DNA of 64,000 nt, taken from Streptacidiphilus sp. P02-A3a. GTDB taxonomy: Bacteria > Actinomycetota > Actinomycetes > Streptomycetales > Streptomycetaceae. Location of the stretch: the NCBI RefSeq assembly GCF_014084105.1, contig NZ_CP048289.1, positions 5,031,922 through 5,095,921 of the forward strand. The letters are read 5' to 3'. The notes beneath the pieces are model-generated. The model had not been told where the DNA came from and did not search any database. It was given only the letters and a program-made list of their open reading frames with translations. How positions within the stretch are numbered: position 1 is the stretch's first letter; each line of letters begins with the position of its first letter. The translations under genes and the position numbers were made by a program. Positions 40,346 through 49,131 of the stretch are shown in pieces.

Positions 40346-40753
40346 CGTCCAGCGCTGGACATCGATCTCGGTGACGTACGCGGCAAGGTTGCCCAGGGTC
40401 TGCCGGCCGCCCTCGACCGCGTGGTACTTCTCGACCGCCTCCTGGCGCAGCTCCTTGGTGGGGAACACGGTGCGCATCTCGATCCGGGTCGCCGCGCCGT
40501 CCGGCGCGAACGTGAGGACCGACTCGAAGGCGTTCGGGTCGCCGCTGGACTCGCCGTGCAGCAGCGCGATCCGCTCCGGCGGGACGATCTCGGTCCAGGA
40601 GATCCACTCCTGGTAGTCCGTCCCGTCCGGTCCGTGCAGCACGAAGTCCCACTCACCGCCGACGCGGAACTCGAACGCCCGCGTGGTGGTGGTCACGATC
40701 TCGCGGTCGGCCGTCGCGGACTGCGCCGGCGCGCCTCGTCCCGTCGCGCTCAT
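40259..40753 (-). CDS. SRPBCC (AHSA1-like) domain protein with aberrant C-terminus
   Basis: A 164-residue START-fold protein. TTTRAFEFRVGGEWDFVLHG, ISWTEIVPPERIALLHGESS and EKYHAVEGGRQTLGNLAAYV span a complete AHSA1-type domain, likely a small hydrophobic-ligand-binding protein. The last 25 residues derive from a DHFR-like gene and the 26-base duplication. AGGAGG before ATG 40753 sets the start. It follows the ArsR gene by three bases, a common ArsR-AHSA1 pairing in actinomycetes. Confidence 0.85.
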   Translation of the reverse strand: MSATGRGAPAQSATADREIVTTTTRAFEFRVGGEWDFVLHGPDGTDYQEWISWTEIVPPERIALLHGESSGDPNAFESVLTFAPDGAATRIEMRTVFPTKELRQEAVEKYHAVEGGRQTLGNLAAYVTEIDVQRWTAQWTELQRWIFPQRFFRENLRLGSSART

Positions 40754-40756
40754 CGG

Positions 40757-41098
40757 CTATTCCTCCTGCCTTGCCTGCTTGAGCTCCTGTACGTACTCGT
40801 CCAGCCGGTCGAAGCTCTCGTTCCAGAACCGCTCGAACCCGCCGGCCCACTCGTGCACCGGTCTCAGCCCGCGCGCGTCAAGGGCGTACAGGCGCTGCTT
40901 GCCCACCTTGCGGTCCCGCACCAGGCCGACCTCCCGCAGCACCCGCAGGTGCTTGGACGCCCCCGGCTGGGTCATCCCCAGCTCCTCGGCCAGCTCGGTC
41001 ACCGGCCGCTCCCCCGCCCGCAGCAGTGCCAGGATCTCCCGGCGCCGCGGCTCGGCGATCGCGTTGAAGACGTCCGACGTCGTCGCTGCTCGTGCCAT
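40757..41098 (-). CDS. ArsR/SmtB family transcriptional regulator
   Basis: A 113-residue winged-helix repressor. FNAIAEPRRREILALLRAGE opens the domain. VTELAEELGMTQPGASKHLR is the recognition helix and LVRDRKVGKQRLYALD the wing. No metal-binding Cys is visible, so the signal is probably not a metal. ATG 41098 lies directly after the 16-base palindrome at 41110-41125, which suggests autorepression. It heads an operon with the SRPBCC gene. Confidence 0.92.
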   Translation of the reverse strand: MARAATTSDVFNAIAEPRRREILALLRAGERPVTELAEELGMTQPGASKHLRVLREVGLVRDRKVGKQRLYALDARGLRPVHEWAGGFERFWNESFDRLDEYVQELKQARQEE

Positions 41099-41109
41099 GG
41101 CACCATCAT

Positions 41110-41125
41110 ATGCCGATATCGGCAT
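41110..41125. promoter_or_regulatory. 16-bp perfect palindrome, likely ArsR operator
   Basis: ATGCCGATATCGGCAT is a perfect palindrome 11 bases ahead of the ArsR start. It extends to a CA...TG pair on each side with one mismatch. Confidence 0.75.
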
Positions 41126-41156
41126 GTGTCAAACGGTGCGGTGACCCGCCCGCGGG

Positions 41157-41591
41157 TCAGTCGCCGGTGGTCCCGTCGGTGCGCTCGCGCAGGAGGTCGG
41201 CGTGGCCGTTGTGGCGGGCGTACTCCTGGATCATCAGCACATGGACCCAGCGCAGGCTCAGCACCGTCCCGCGTGCACTGGTGAGCGTCTCGTCCAGGCT
41301 GTGCCCGGCCACCGCCGCGTCGCGGGCCGCGGTCTCGGCCCGGTAGCGGGCGAAGTCCCGCCGGAACCACCAGCGCTCCACCTCCGCCATGTGCCGTACC
41401 AGGCCGAGCAGGCTCAGGTTCGACGGCTCCACCGCCGCCCGCGCCAGCCGCTCCGCGCCGAGTCCGGCGCACTCGCGCAGCAGCGTCTCGCGGTGCCACC
41501 GCAGCCAGCCCTCCAGCATCCCCCGCTCCCCGGCGGTCGCCAGATCCGCCAGGCCCACACCGCGCACCACGTCCGGCGCCCGCCACTCCAT
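41157..41591 (-). CDS. DinB-like (DUF664) protein with internal deletion
   Basis: A 144-residue four-helix protein of the DinB/YfiT group, members of which are metal-dependent thiol transferases. LRECAGLGAERLARAAVEPS and LSLLGLVRHMAEVERWWFRR match the first half, and RWVHVLMIQEYARHNGHADL the second. Relatives have about 25-35 more residues after WFRR; here DFARYRAE follows at once, so an in-frame deletion is likely. Both family His (RHMAEVE and ARHNGHAD) remain. The ATG at 41591 follows a G-rich Shine-Dalgarno. Confidence 0.82.
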   Translation of the reverse strand: MEWRAPDVVRGVGLADLATAGERGMLEGWLRWHRETLLRECAGLGAERLARAAVEPSNLSLLGLVRHMAEVERWWFRRDFARYRAETAARDAAVAGHSLDETLTSARGTVLSLRWVHVLMIQEYARHNGHADLLRERTDGTTGD

Positions 41592-41678
41592 CCCCTGCCC
41601 CCTGGCCCCGCGTGGGGCCCTGCCTGTCGGGCCCGCGCCCGAACAGCGCACCCCGGGAAACCCAAACAGCGCGGGGCG

Positions 41679-42485
41679 TCAGTGGGCGGTCCAGCCGCCG
41701 TCGACAGGGAGGACGGCACCGGTGAGGTAGGAGGCGGCGGGGCCGGCCAGCAGGAGGGCGGCGGGGACGAGTTCGGCGGGATCGGCCCAGCGGTGCAGCG
41801 GGACCTGGTGGTCCAGGAACGCGCGTACCTGCGGGTCGTCGTCGACGCCCTCGTTCAGCGGGGTGCGGAACGGGCCCGGGGCCAGCGCGTTGACGCACAC
41901 GCCGGTCCCGGCGAGTTCCACGGCCAGGCTGCGGGTGAGTTGCACGACCGCGCCCTTGCTGGCCGCGTAGGCGGCCCGGCCGGCCGCGCCGACCAGGCCG
42001 AGGGCGCTGGCCAGGGTGACGATGCGGCCGTATCCGGCGGCGCGCATCACCGGCACGGCGGCCTGACAGGCCAGGAACGTGCCGACGACGTTGACGTCCA
42101 GGCAGTGCCGCAGCGCGGCGGCGTCCAGGGCCGCGAGTTCGCCCCGGGCCTGGACTCCGGCGCTGGTCACCAGCACGTCCAGGCGGCCGTGTTCGGCGGC
42201 CAGGGCGGCGACCAGGGCGTGCACGGCGTCCGAGTCGGTGACGTCGCAGGCCCAGCCGGTGGCGGTTCGGCCGGTACGGGCGGTGATCTCGGCGGCGGTC
42301 CGGTGGGCGGCCTGCTCGCGGCGTCCGGCCACCGCGACGGTGGCACCGGCGGACGCCAGGCCCAGCGCGATGGCCCGGCCGAGGCCGTCCGAGCCGCCGG
42401 TGACGAGTGCCACCTGCCCGGTCAGGTCCAGCGCGGTACGCGCGGCGACGACAGGATCGGTGGCGGGGCCGGTAGCGGTGGACAT
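41679..42485 (-). CDS. Classical SDR oxidoreductase
   Basis: A 268-residue short-chain dehydrogenase of the FabG/gluconate 5-dehydrogenase type. [20 protein letters not shown] carries the T-G-x3-G-x-G loop, [13 protein letters not shown] the N-A-G equivalent with Ser, and [20 protein letters not shown] the Ser-Tyr-Lys triad (Y-A-A-S-K). [12 protein letters not shown] and [12 protein letters not shown] are the usual C-terminal motifs. TAGGTT lies seven bases before ATG 42485, suggesting leaderless expression. The substrate is unknown. Confidence 0.92.
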   Translation of the reverse strand: MSTATGPATDPVVAARTALDLTGQVALVTGGSDGLGRAIALGLASAGATVAVAGRREQAAHRTAAEITARTGRTATGWACDVTDSDAVHALVAALAAEHGRLDVLVTSAGVQARGELAALDAAALRHCLDVNVVGTFLACQAAVPVMRAAGYGRIVTLASALGLVGAAGRAAYAASKGAVVQLTRSLAVELAGTGVCVNALAPGPFRTPLNEGVDDDPQVRAFLDHQVPLHRWADPAELVPAALLLAGPAASYLTGAVLPVDGGWTAH

Positions 42486-42715
42486 GGAGGTCAACCTACC
42501 GCTTGCGAACGGGACTTGCCGCCGTGGGGGCAGCCGGGTACCTGGCGTCGTCGCAGCTTGCACACGTCACGCCCAGGGGGACGCCCAGGCCAACGTGCGG
42601 GTGCGCCGGGCGGCAGACTGAAAGGCCATCAGTCAGGAGCGGCAGATACCGACCGCCGCACCGGACCGCTCTCACCGCGCTACGCGAGCACACCCGAAAC
42701 AAGCGTCAATGAGAG

Positions 42716-42749
42716 GTTGACGATCGGCGATCGTCAACTTACGGTTGAC
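42716..42749 (+). promoter_or_regulatory. Palindromic leaderless promoter of the Clp-N/HTH gene
   Basis: Two perfect 11-base arms (42716-42726 and 42728-42738, GTTGACGATCG and its complement) flank one base. A third half-site GTTGAC follows at 42744-42749. TTGACG (42717-42722) and TACGGT (42740-42745) form a 17-base-spaced promoter inside the palindrome. Transcription would begin at or next to the ATG at 42752. Confidence 0.75.
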
Positions 42750-42751
42750 GC

Positions 42752-43453
42752 ATGAGCCCACTCGACATCAGCCTCGCCGACCTGATCGCCCGCCTCGACG
42801 AGGAACTCCCCGACGCCAACGACCTGACCTGCATCACCGAGGCCCGACTGCGCGCCCAGACCCTGTCCGACCTCGGCGACCAGCTCGTCGACCACTACGT
42901 CAGCAAGGCCAGGCAGGAGGGTGCCTCCTGGAGCGAGATCGGCGACGCCATCGGCGTTTCCAAGCAAGCCGCCCAGCAGCGCCACTCCCCCGCCGCCTTC
43001 GAGCGGTTCACCGACCTGAACCGGCACAGCATCGTGCTGGCGCAGGAGGCCGCCCGTACCCACAGGCACGACTTCATCGGCACCGAACACCTCCTCCTCG
43101 GCCTGCTCGGCGAACCCCGGGGCCTCGCCTACGAGGTACTGGTGGCGAAGACCGCCTCCGAGCAACTCATCCGGGAGGCGATCGAGGCGGCGATGCCACC
43201 AGCCGGTGAGAAGTCGCTGCGCGGCCACATCGCTTTCCGACCGGAGAGCAAGCAGGCCCTCGAACAGGCGCGCCGCGCGTCGATCGACCTCGGTCACGAC
43301 TGGGTCGGCACCGAGCACACACTGCTGGCCCTGATCCGCACCGAGGAGAGCCCCGCCGCGCAGATCCTGCGCGACCTGGGATTCACCTCGGACGGGCTGC
43401 ACGAGACGGTCAGCACCGAGATCGCCAAACGGCTGACCACGCGCGACAAGTAG
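42752..43453 (+). CDS. Clp N-terminal domain protein with HTH segment
   Basis: A 233-residue protein without the ATPase modules of ClpA/ClpC. Residues of about 40-80 (GASWSEIGDAIGVSKQAAQQ) form a helix-turn-helix. The remainder holds two Clp-R repeats: THRHDFIGTEHLLLGLLGE and LGHDWVGTEHTLLALIRTEE. It may be a transcription factor whose Clp-R part senses misfolded proteins or adaptor partners. The palindrome over its own promoter supports autoregulation. Confidence 0.87.
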   Translation: MSPLDISLADLIARLDEELPDANDLTCITEARLRAQTLSDLGDQLVDHYVSKARQEGASWSEIGDAIGVSKQAAQQRHSPAAFERFTDLNRHSIVLAQEAARTHRHDFIGTEHLLLGLLGEPRGLAYEVLVAKTASEQLIREAIEAAMPPAGEKSLRGHIAFRPESKQALEQARRASIDLGHDWVGTEHTLLALIRTEESPAAQILRDLGFTSDGLHETVSTEIAKRLTTRDK

Positions 43454-43592
43454 CACCAGGAGCGGTCCGGCGGCCCTCGGAGGCCCGCTCTCGACGGGCA
43501 AGGTCCACTAGGCTGCGACGGGTGGCCGCCATGACCCCACTCGGCCCGGTGACCCGCGACCTGCTTGCGACGTATCCACTCAGGGGGACGGG

Positions 43593-43925
43593 ATGAAGTT
43601 GAGCGAGTTGTTCTTCCGCGCGCGGGCCTGCGAAGACGTGCCCGGCGGGCCTCGCCTGGTCGAACAGTGGTTGCAAGCGGTCTCGGCAACCCGCGAACCG
43701 GGCGCCGACGAGGCTGCCGCGCGTTGGCGCGGCAGTGGCAGGCTCAGCGGTGACGAGGTCGCGCGCTACGCCCTGTGGCATCGGCTGCGGCTGACGGCCA
43801 CGTATCAGGCGGCACGGGAGGACGCGTCGCCTTCCGACCTGGACCGCGTCCGAGCCGAGGCGGCGGAGCGCGCCGCAGAGTTCGAGACGCATCTCCGGTG
43901 GATGCGGCAGCGGGGAACCGAGTAG
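43593..43925 (+). CDS. Small helical protein of unknown function
   Basis: A 110-residue soluble protein: MKLSELFFRARACEDVPGGP, then an acidic helix, RLSGDEVARYALWHRLRLTA, and a C-terminal amphipathic helix rich in Glu and Arg. It has no membrane segment, signal or known motif. The GGGGGA a few bases before the ATG fits a Shine-Dalgarno. I do not recognise the family. Confidence 0.62.
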   Translation: MKLSELFFRARACEDVPGGPRLVEQWLQAVSATREPGADEAAARWRGSGRLSGDEVARYALWHRLRLTATYQAAREDASPSDLDRVRAEAAERAAEFETHLRWMRQRGTE

Positions 43926-44102
43926 ACCACGGCGCGTCGGGACCTGTTGCGGATGTCGATCGGGTGACTTGTTCCGACTGGGCAACGAGCGCTGACTCCA
44001 CCGGAGTTGCCGGTGCTCGCCGAGGTGGCGACGCCCGTGGCCGGTGCCCCGGCGCAGGCACCACGATCGACGTCCGCGAGCCGTCCGAACGGGCGGCAGA
44101 CC

Positions 44103-44128
44103 GCATAACCGGTCGCACTGCCGGGTAC
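44103..44128 (+). promoter_or_regulatory. Sigma-B-like promoter (GCAT-N16-GGGTAC)
   Basis: GCAT (44103-44106) and GGGTAC (44123-44128), spaced by 16 bases, fit the Streptomyces sigma-B consensus GNNT-N14-16-GGGTAC/T. They lie 45 bases before the ATG at 44174. Confidence 0.55.
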
Positions 44129-44173
44129 ACGAAAGGCGTGATCGGGGGACCCGAACGAGAGCAGGTGACTCCC

Positions 44174-44497
44174 ATGCCCGCAGGTTCCAGTCCCAAGCGT
44201 GAACGGCAGTACGAGCACATCAAGGACAGTGTCAAGGAGCGCGGCGCGAGCGACAAGCGCGCCGAGGAGATCGCCGCGCGTACGGTCAACAAGGAGCGCG
44301 CCCGCGCCGGTGAGTCGAAGACGGCCAGCCGCAGCTCGACCCACGACATCTCCGCCTCCCGGCGCGGTGGTCTGCGCTCCCATCGGGGCTCGGGCGGTCC
44401 GACCTACGAGCAGCTCTACAACCAGGCCAGGCAGCGCAACGTCAAAGGTCGCTCCGGCATGAACAAGGAGCAGCTCAAGGAAGCCCTCGGCGCCTGA
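44174..44497 (+). CDS. Rho-N/plasmid-stabilisation-like small basic protein
   Basis: A 107-residue highly charged protein. KRERQYEHIKDSVKERGASD and RAEEIAARTVNKERARAGES form a conserved helical N-terminus often called plasmid stabilization protein. The C-terminus TYEQLYNQARQRNVKGRSGM followed by NKEQLKEAL is a Rho termination factor N-domain (SAP-like helix pair), a nucleic-acid-binding fold. AGCAGGTGA precedes the ATG. The sigma-B-like promoter suggests stress induction. Confidence 0.8.
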   Translation: MPAGSSPKRERQYEHIKDSVKERGASDKRAEEIAARTVNKERARAGESKTASRSSTHDISASRRGGLRSHRGSGGPTYEQLYNQARQRNVKGRSGMNKEQLKEALGA

Positions 44498-44615
44498 GCC
44501 GACAGCCGCTGTGCGGGACGCCGTCACCTCCGGGCGGCATCGGACATGAGGGCGTCCCCGCCAACGCCGAGAACCCGGCCCCGGCCCAGACCGTCCGCAC
44601 CGCCGTGGAACCGGT

Positions 44616-46073
44616 TCAGACGCGGTGCAGGAGCAGGTAGCCGCCGGTGTCGGCGGCGGTCCGGTAGCCGTGGTCGCGGGCCTGGGCGAGTTCGTCGGCC
44701 TGCTGGCCGCCGCTGATGGGCCACCCCGGGACGAAAGCCGTGTCGACCATGATCCACTGCGGATCGGGGCTGCCGGTCACTCCGAACTCGGTGACGGTGC
44801 ACCGGTCGGTCAGCTGCGGGACGATCTGGTTGGAGGCGGCGACGGTGGCGCCGTCGGGTATCAGCCGCATGATCGCCCGGGCCGTGGCGATCCGCTCCGG
44901 AGTGTGCCAGGTGCGCGGCTGGACCAGTTGGAACAGCGGGAACTGCGGCAGCAGCAGCAAGGTCACCGTGGCCGACACGGTCAGCAGGTGCCGCAGCATC
45001 CGCCGGTCGACCGGCTGCCGGACCAGGCTGTCCACGAACGCGGCGAACACGACCGGTACCAGGACCGCGCTGTACTGGTAGCCGGTGCCCCAGTACATCG
45101 GATTGTCCGAGGCGAACCGCCACAGCAGGGTGGGTACGGCCGCCCAGGCCAGTGGTGAGCGCAGGGCGAGGAAGGCGGTGGGGGCGAAGAGCAGGACCAG
45201 GGTGACGGCCTTGGGCTCGGGGGCGGCGACCAGGCCGACCGTCGCGCGGTAGAGCGACTGCGGCAGGCCGCCGGACGTCCCGCCCATACTCCGCCAGTAG
45301 CTGTAGTGGCCGAAGGGGTTGAAAGCGGGGATGACGACCAGTGTCTCCACGAGCGTTCCGGCAACGCCCGCGCAGGCGGTGGCCAGCCCCCACCGGCGTC
45401 GGCCGCGGTAGGCGATCAGCAGCCCGATGGTCGCGACGGTCAGCCCGAGGTCCTCCTTGACCAGCAGCAGCGGCAGCGCCCACAGGGCGGCGGCGCGCAA
45501 CCCGCGCTGCCCCAGCGCGCACAGCGAGAACGAGACGAGCGGCACGGCGAAGGCGTACTCGTGGAAGTCGAACCCGACCGCTGAGGCAACGCCCCAGGAG
45601 AACCCGTAGCTGAGACCCACCGTCCACGCGGCCGCCGGCCCCAGCGCCCGCAGCGCCCAGCGCGCCAGTGGGACCGCCGCCACCGCCAGCAGCGCGGCCT
45701 GGGCCACCAGCAGCACGTAGGGCGACGGCCATATTCGGTAGAACGGAGCCAACGTCGCCAGGATCGGGGAGAAGTGATCGCCGAGCTCCGGAAAGCCGGG
45801 CCCCTTCAGATCGACCACCGGCAGGTGTCCGTGGGCCCAGGAGCGCACGGTCTGCTCGAAGATCCCCAGGTCGAACCCCGAGGTCAGCATCCGCTGGTGC
45901 AGACGCACCGACACCCCGGCACAGACCGCGAACACGATCCCCGCCACAACCCAGGGCAACGGCACCCGGCCGGCCGCCGCGCCGTTCGCGATGGCGGTCG
46001 GCGGACGAGCGGCGGTGGAGATCCGCGCCGGGAGGGACCGCGTGCCCCGCGAAGGCTTCGACAGCGGAATCAT
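44616..46073 (-). CDS. DUF2079 polytopic membrane protein
   Basis: A 485-residue integral membrane protein with about ten hydrophobic helices. LTSGFDLGIFEQTVRSWAHG and ELGDHFSPILATLAPFYRIW are the conserved DUF2079 loops (D-x-G-x-F-x-Q and G-D-H-F-S-P). SAVGFDFHEYAFAVPLVSFS and the C-terminal lumenal segment ending in a hydrophobic tail also match. The family resembles GT-C glycosyltransferases, so a lipid-linked sugar transfer is possible but unproven. GGGGAG precedes ATG 46073. It is divergent from the YihY gene. Confidence 0.88.
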   Translation of the reverse strand: MIPLSKPSRGTRSLPARISTAARPPTAIANGAAAGRVPLPWVVAGIVFAVCAGVSVRLHQRMLTSGFDLGIFEQTVRSWAHGHLPVVDLKGPGFPELGDHFSPILATLAPFYRIWPSPYVLLVAQAALLAVAAVPLARWALRALGPAAAWTVGLSYGFSWGVASAVGFDFHEYAFAVPLVSFSLCALGQRGLRAAALWALPLLLVKEDLGLTVATIGLLIAYRGRRRWGLATACAGVAGTLVETLVVIPAFNPFGHYSYWRSMGGTSGGLPQSLYRATVGLVAAPEPKAVTLVLLFAPTAFLALRSPLAWAAVPTLLWRFASDNPMYWGTGYQYSAVLVPVVFAAFVDSLVRQPVDRRMLRHLLTVSATVTLLLLPQFPLFQLVQPRTWHTPERIATARAIMRLIPDGATVAASNQIVPQLTDRCTVTEFGVTGSPDPQWIMVDTAFVPGWPISGGQQADELAQARDHGYRTAADTGGYLLLHRV

Positions 46074-46365
46074 GCACTCCCCTGGACTCGGACTCGGGCA
46101 GGAACGCGGGCGGCAACGCGGACGGCAACGCGGGCGTGATCACGGTAGGTATCCGGACGGTCGCCTCAAGCCATCCGACCACGTCACCGCTCCGCCCGCA
46201 CCACAGAGCCGCCGGGCGGAGCAGATCGCCGGGGCGCCGATGCGGGGCGCATTTCGGGGTAGACGACCGCGTGACGACAGAGGCGCGGAGGTGGGCAGTG
46301 GCCAGCTCTCGGACGAAGGTGCGGGTAGAAGCGGTGGGCGCGTGGCTTCAAGGGCGGCTGGACCG

Positions 46366-47364
46366 GTGAACGGGGCAGAGCGGGCGCTGCGGGGCGTCGA
46401 CCGCTGGCAGCAGCGGCACGCCCCGGCGGCCTTCACCTTCGGCGTGGTCAAGAAGTACGGCGACGACCGGGGCGGCCACCTCGCCGCGCTGATCACCTAC
46501 TACGGCTTCGCGGCCCTGTTCCCGCTGCTGCTGCTGTTGACCACCGCTCTGGGCTTCGCGCTGCGCGGCAACCCCCAGCTACAGCACGACGTGCTGAACT
46601 CGGCCCTGGCGGACTTCCCCATCATCGGCGACCAGCTGCGCGGGAACGTGCACTCGCTGCAGGGCAACGCGCTGGCGGTCACCGCGGGCTGCCTCGGCCT
46701 GCTCTACGGCTCCCTGGGCATCGCCCAGACCCTGCAGTTCGCCATGGCGCAGGTCTGGAACATCCCGGGCACCCGACGCCCCGGCTACCTGCCGCGCCTG
46801 GCCCGCTCGCTGCTGCTGATCACGACGCTGGGCCTGGGCCTGCTGCTCACCTCCACCGCCACCGGCCTCCTCGCCACGACCGGCCGCGGCCCGGTCACCA
46901 CCGTCCTGGGACTGCTGGCCTCCGCGGTCCTCAACAGCGGCCTGTACCTGATCTGCTTCCGCATCCTCACCCCGTCGCAGGTCCACTGGCGCCGTCTGCT
47001 GCCCGGGTCGCTGATCGCCGGCCCCGCCTGGACCCTCCTGCAGGCCTGCGGGGGCGTGCTGATCGCCCACGAGCTGCGCCACTCCACCCAGGTCTACGGC
47101 CTGTTCGCGACCGTCCTCGGACTGCTGTGGTGGATCTACCTCGGGGCCCAGCTCACGGTCTACGCATCGGAGTTCAATGTCGTGCGGGCCCGGCGCCTGT
47201 GGCCCAGGACCGTCATGCAGCCGCCGCTCACGGAGGCGGACAAGGAGGTCCTGGACGCGGTCGCCGAGCAGGAGCGCCGCCGCCCGGAACAGTCGGTCCA
47301 CAGTCACTTCCACACCCCACCGTCCGACCCGCGGGAGCAGCCGCAGCAGGACCCGGGCAGGTAG
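46366..47364 (+). CDS. YihY/BrkB family inner-membrane protein
   Basis: A 332-residue membrane protein with six helices. YGDDRGGHLAALITYYGFAA near the N-terminus and WTLLQACGGVLIAHELRHST and YGLFATVLGLLWWIYLGAQL near the end match the family. The C-terminal 70 residues are hydrophilic. Function is not established; the old label ribonuclease BN is wrong. The GTG at 46366 is preferred over far-upstream starts because the upstream codons look non-coding. Confidence 0.88.
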   Translation: MNGAERALRGVDRWQQRHAPAAFTFGVVKKYGDDRGGHLAALITYYGFAALFPLLLLLTTALGFALRGNPQLQHDVLNSALADFPIIGDQLRGNVHSLQGNALAVTAGCLGLLYGSLGIAQTLQFAMAQVWNIPGTRRPGYLPRLARSLLLITTLGLGLLLTSTATGLLATTGRGPVTTVLGLLASAVLNSGLYLICFRILTPSQVHWRRLLPGSLIAGPAWTLLQACGGVLIAHELRHSTQVYGLFATVLGLLWWIYLGAQLTVYASEFNVVRARRLWPRTVMQPPLTEADKEVLDAVAEQERRRPEQSVHSHFHTPPSDPREQPQQDPGR

Positions 47365-47392
47365 CGTCCCCGCATGCCCCCGGTACGGGCGC

Positions 47393-47417
47393 GCTTGGGA
47401 GTGGAATGACGGGGTAG
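47393..47417 (+). promoter_or_regulatory. Sigma-B-like promoter of the sigma factor gene (GCTT-N15-GGGTAG)
   Basis: GCTT (47393-47396) and GGGTAG (47412-47417) with 15 bases between fit GNNT-N14-16-GGGTA. The same GCTT-N15-GGGTAG appears upstream of the rsbR operon at 57400. It implies positive autoregulation of the sigma gene. Confidence 0.55.
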
Positions 47418-47481
47418 AGGGCCTACGTGTGCTCTACACCTTCATGGGCTCCCTCATGTCGATCCCAACCGAAGGAATCCG

Positions 47482-48393
47482 ATGCAGCCGACTACTCAGC
47501 TCCTCAGCCGGCCGGTGGGGACAGCGCTGCACAGTCCCGTCCCGGACACCTCAGTCGGTGCCGTTCCGGCGGCGAAGGCCGACCTGTTTCCCGGGCTGGA
47601 TCTGTCCGCCCCGGGTGAGGTGGGTCCCACCGACGCGCGGGCGATCTCGAAGGTGCTGTTCGCCCGACTGGCGGTGCTGGAGGAGGGGACGCACGAGTAC
47701 CAGTACGTGCGGAACACCCTGATCGAGCTCAACCTGGCCCTGGTGCGGTTCGCCGCCGGGCGCTTCCGGACCCGCAGTGAGCCGATGGAGGACATCGTCC
47801 AGGTGGGCACGATCGGCCTGATCAAGGCCATCGACCGGTTCGACCCGGATCGGGACATCGAGTTCCCCACCTTCGCGTTGCCCACCATCACCGGAGAGAT
47901 CAAGCGCTTCTTCCGCGACACCAGCTGGGCCGTGCACGTGCCGCGCCGACTGCAGGAGCTGCGGCTGCACCTGGCCAAGGCGACCGACGAACTCGCGCAG
48001 AGCCTCGACCGCGCCCCCACGACCGCGGAGCTCGCCGCGCACCTGCGACTGGACGAGGCCGAGATCCGCGAGGGCCTGGTCGCCGCCAACGGCTACACCG
48101 TGGGCACCATCGACGCCGGAACAGGCACCGAGGACAGCAGCGAGGGCTCGGCGATCGTCGAGCGGCTGGGTTCGCTGGATCCGGGCCTGGAGGACGTGGT
48201 CAACCTGGAGTCGCTCAAGCCGCTGATGGACGGCTTGGACGACCGGGAGCGCCGGATCATCTCGTTGCGGTTCGGCGCCGAGTTGACCCAGGCCCAGATC
48301 GGCGCGGAACTCGGCATCTCCCAGATGCACGTCTCCCGGTTGCTGTCCCGTGCCCTGGGCCGCCTGCGCGCCCAGCTCCTGGTCGAGGACTGA
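47482..48393 (+). CDS. SigB/SigF/SigG-type RNA polymerase sigma factor
   Basis: A 303-residue group 3 sigma factor. After a 45-residue leader, region 2 (MEDIVQVGTIGLIKAIDRFD, FPTFALPTITGEIKRFFRDT) is followed by region 3 (AVHVPRRLQELRLHLAKATD) and region 4 (LDDRERRIISLRFGAELTQA, ISQMHVSRLLSRALGRL). GAAGGAA precedes the ATG. No anti-sigma gene is adjacent, so control probably involves partner switching with STAS proteins encoded elsewhere, including those in this island. An 82-residue gene follows by five bases. Confidence 0.94.
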   Translation: MQPTTQLLSRPVGTALHSPVPDTSVGAVPAAKADLFPGLDLSAPGEVGPTDARAISKVLFARLAVLEEGTHEYQYVRNTLIELNLALVRFAAGRFRTRSEPMEDIVQVGTIGLIKAIDRFDPDRDIEFPTFALPTITGEIKRFFRDTSWAVHVPRRLQELRLHLAKATDELAQSLDRAPTTAELAAHLRLDEAEIREGLVAANGYTVGTIDAGTGTEDSSEGSAIVERLGSLDPGLEDVVNLESLKPLMDGLDDRERRIISLRFGAELTQAQIGAELGISQMHVSRLLSRALGRLRAQLLVED

Positions 48394-48398
48394 ACCCG

Positions 48399-48647
48399 AT
48401 GGCAGACCACGAGCCCGACAGCGGCGACATCACGGTCGGCGAACTCGTCGCCCGCATCCACCGAGCCCGGGACTGGGCGCGGCTGGAGGCACAGAAGGAC
48501 TACGCCCTGGTGGCGGAGCACATCGACGAGGGCGGAATGGTCCAGGCCCTGGCCCAGCAGTCCCGCGCCGCCGCCTTCGAGGCCGTGCGCGTGGTCCTCG
48601 ACGAGATCCTGAGCCCGGGCACCCACCTGGCAGTGGTGACCGAATAG
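48399..48647 (+). CDS. Small protein co-transcribed with the sigma factor
   Basis: An 82-residue soluble helical protein: ITVGELVARIHRARDWARLE, then acidic and Ala-rich helices and a VRVVLDEIL segment. It starts five bases after the sigma-factor stop and ends just before a strong terminator, so it shares the sigma transcript. No known motif; a sigma-associated regulator is possible, but I have no sequence evidence for it. Confidence 0.68.
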   Translation: MADHEPDSGDITVGELVARIHRARDWARLEAQKDYALVAEHIDEGGMVQALAQQSRAAAFEAVRVVLDEILSPGTHLAVVTE

Positions 48648-48697
48648 CACAGGACGGCGGGGCTCCCTGATTCCCAGGGGAGCCCCGCCGTCCTGTG
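48648..48697. terminator. Bidirectional terminator between sigma operon and csbD
   Basis: Perfect 20-base arms (48648-48667 and 48678-48697) enclose a 10-base loop in the gap between two convergent genes. Confidence 0.9.
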
Positions 48698-48715
48698 CCG
48701 CTGTGGCCCAGTGGC

Positions 48716-48889
48716 TCAGTGCTTGAAGATGTCCTTGATCTTCTCACCGGCCTGCTTGGCGTCGCCCTTGACCTGGTCGCCCTTGCCTTCGGCCTCAAGG
48801 CGCTCATTGCCGACCGCCTTGCCCGTGGCCTCCTTGACCTTGCCCTTGGCCTTCTCGCCGATGTTGGCGGCCTTGTCGTCGGTGCTCAT
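48716..48889 (-). CDS. CsbD family stress protein
   Basis: A 57-residue hydrophilic protein, MSTDDKAANIGEKAKGKVKE followed by two more repeats of the K-G-x-x-K-x-x-x-G pattern and ending IKDIFKH. CsbD proteins are induced by general stress and are sigma-B-controlled in Bacillus. GAGGAG lies upstream of the ATG at 48889. A GGGTAG is present upstream on this strand, but no well-placed GNNT partner was found. Confidence 0.92.
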   Translation of the reverse strand: MSTDDKAANIGEKAKGKVKEATGKAVGNERLEAEGKGDQVKGDAKQAGEKIKDIFKH

Positions 48890-49131
48890 AGTGTGGTCTC
48901 CTCACGTTCTCTGGACGATGATCGCCCTGCACAGCCCCTACCCCGTTCCGGGCCGGCTATCGGCTTTCGCCCCACTGCTTTCACTCCACCGCGTGTCCCG
49001 CGGCGGGCGATCGGGCGTATTCCCGGGCGCGGGTGCCAGACTGGGAGTCCGACGCCACCCTTGTCCGATGCCACCGGGCTGGTGCCCGTTCCGGACCGGC
49101 ACACCGGCCCCGGGTGGAAGGAGGTGGCGAG

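Noticed and set aside
42503..42712. Short plus-strand frame before the Clp-R gene
   Set aside because: Not preceded by a Shine-Dalgarno, lacks any motif, and overlaps the SDR promoter and the palindrome region.
48924..48960. GGGTAG upstream of csbD as a sigma-B promoter
   Set aside because: The -10-like box is present, but no GNNT lies 14-16 bases upstream.
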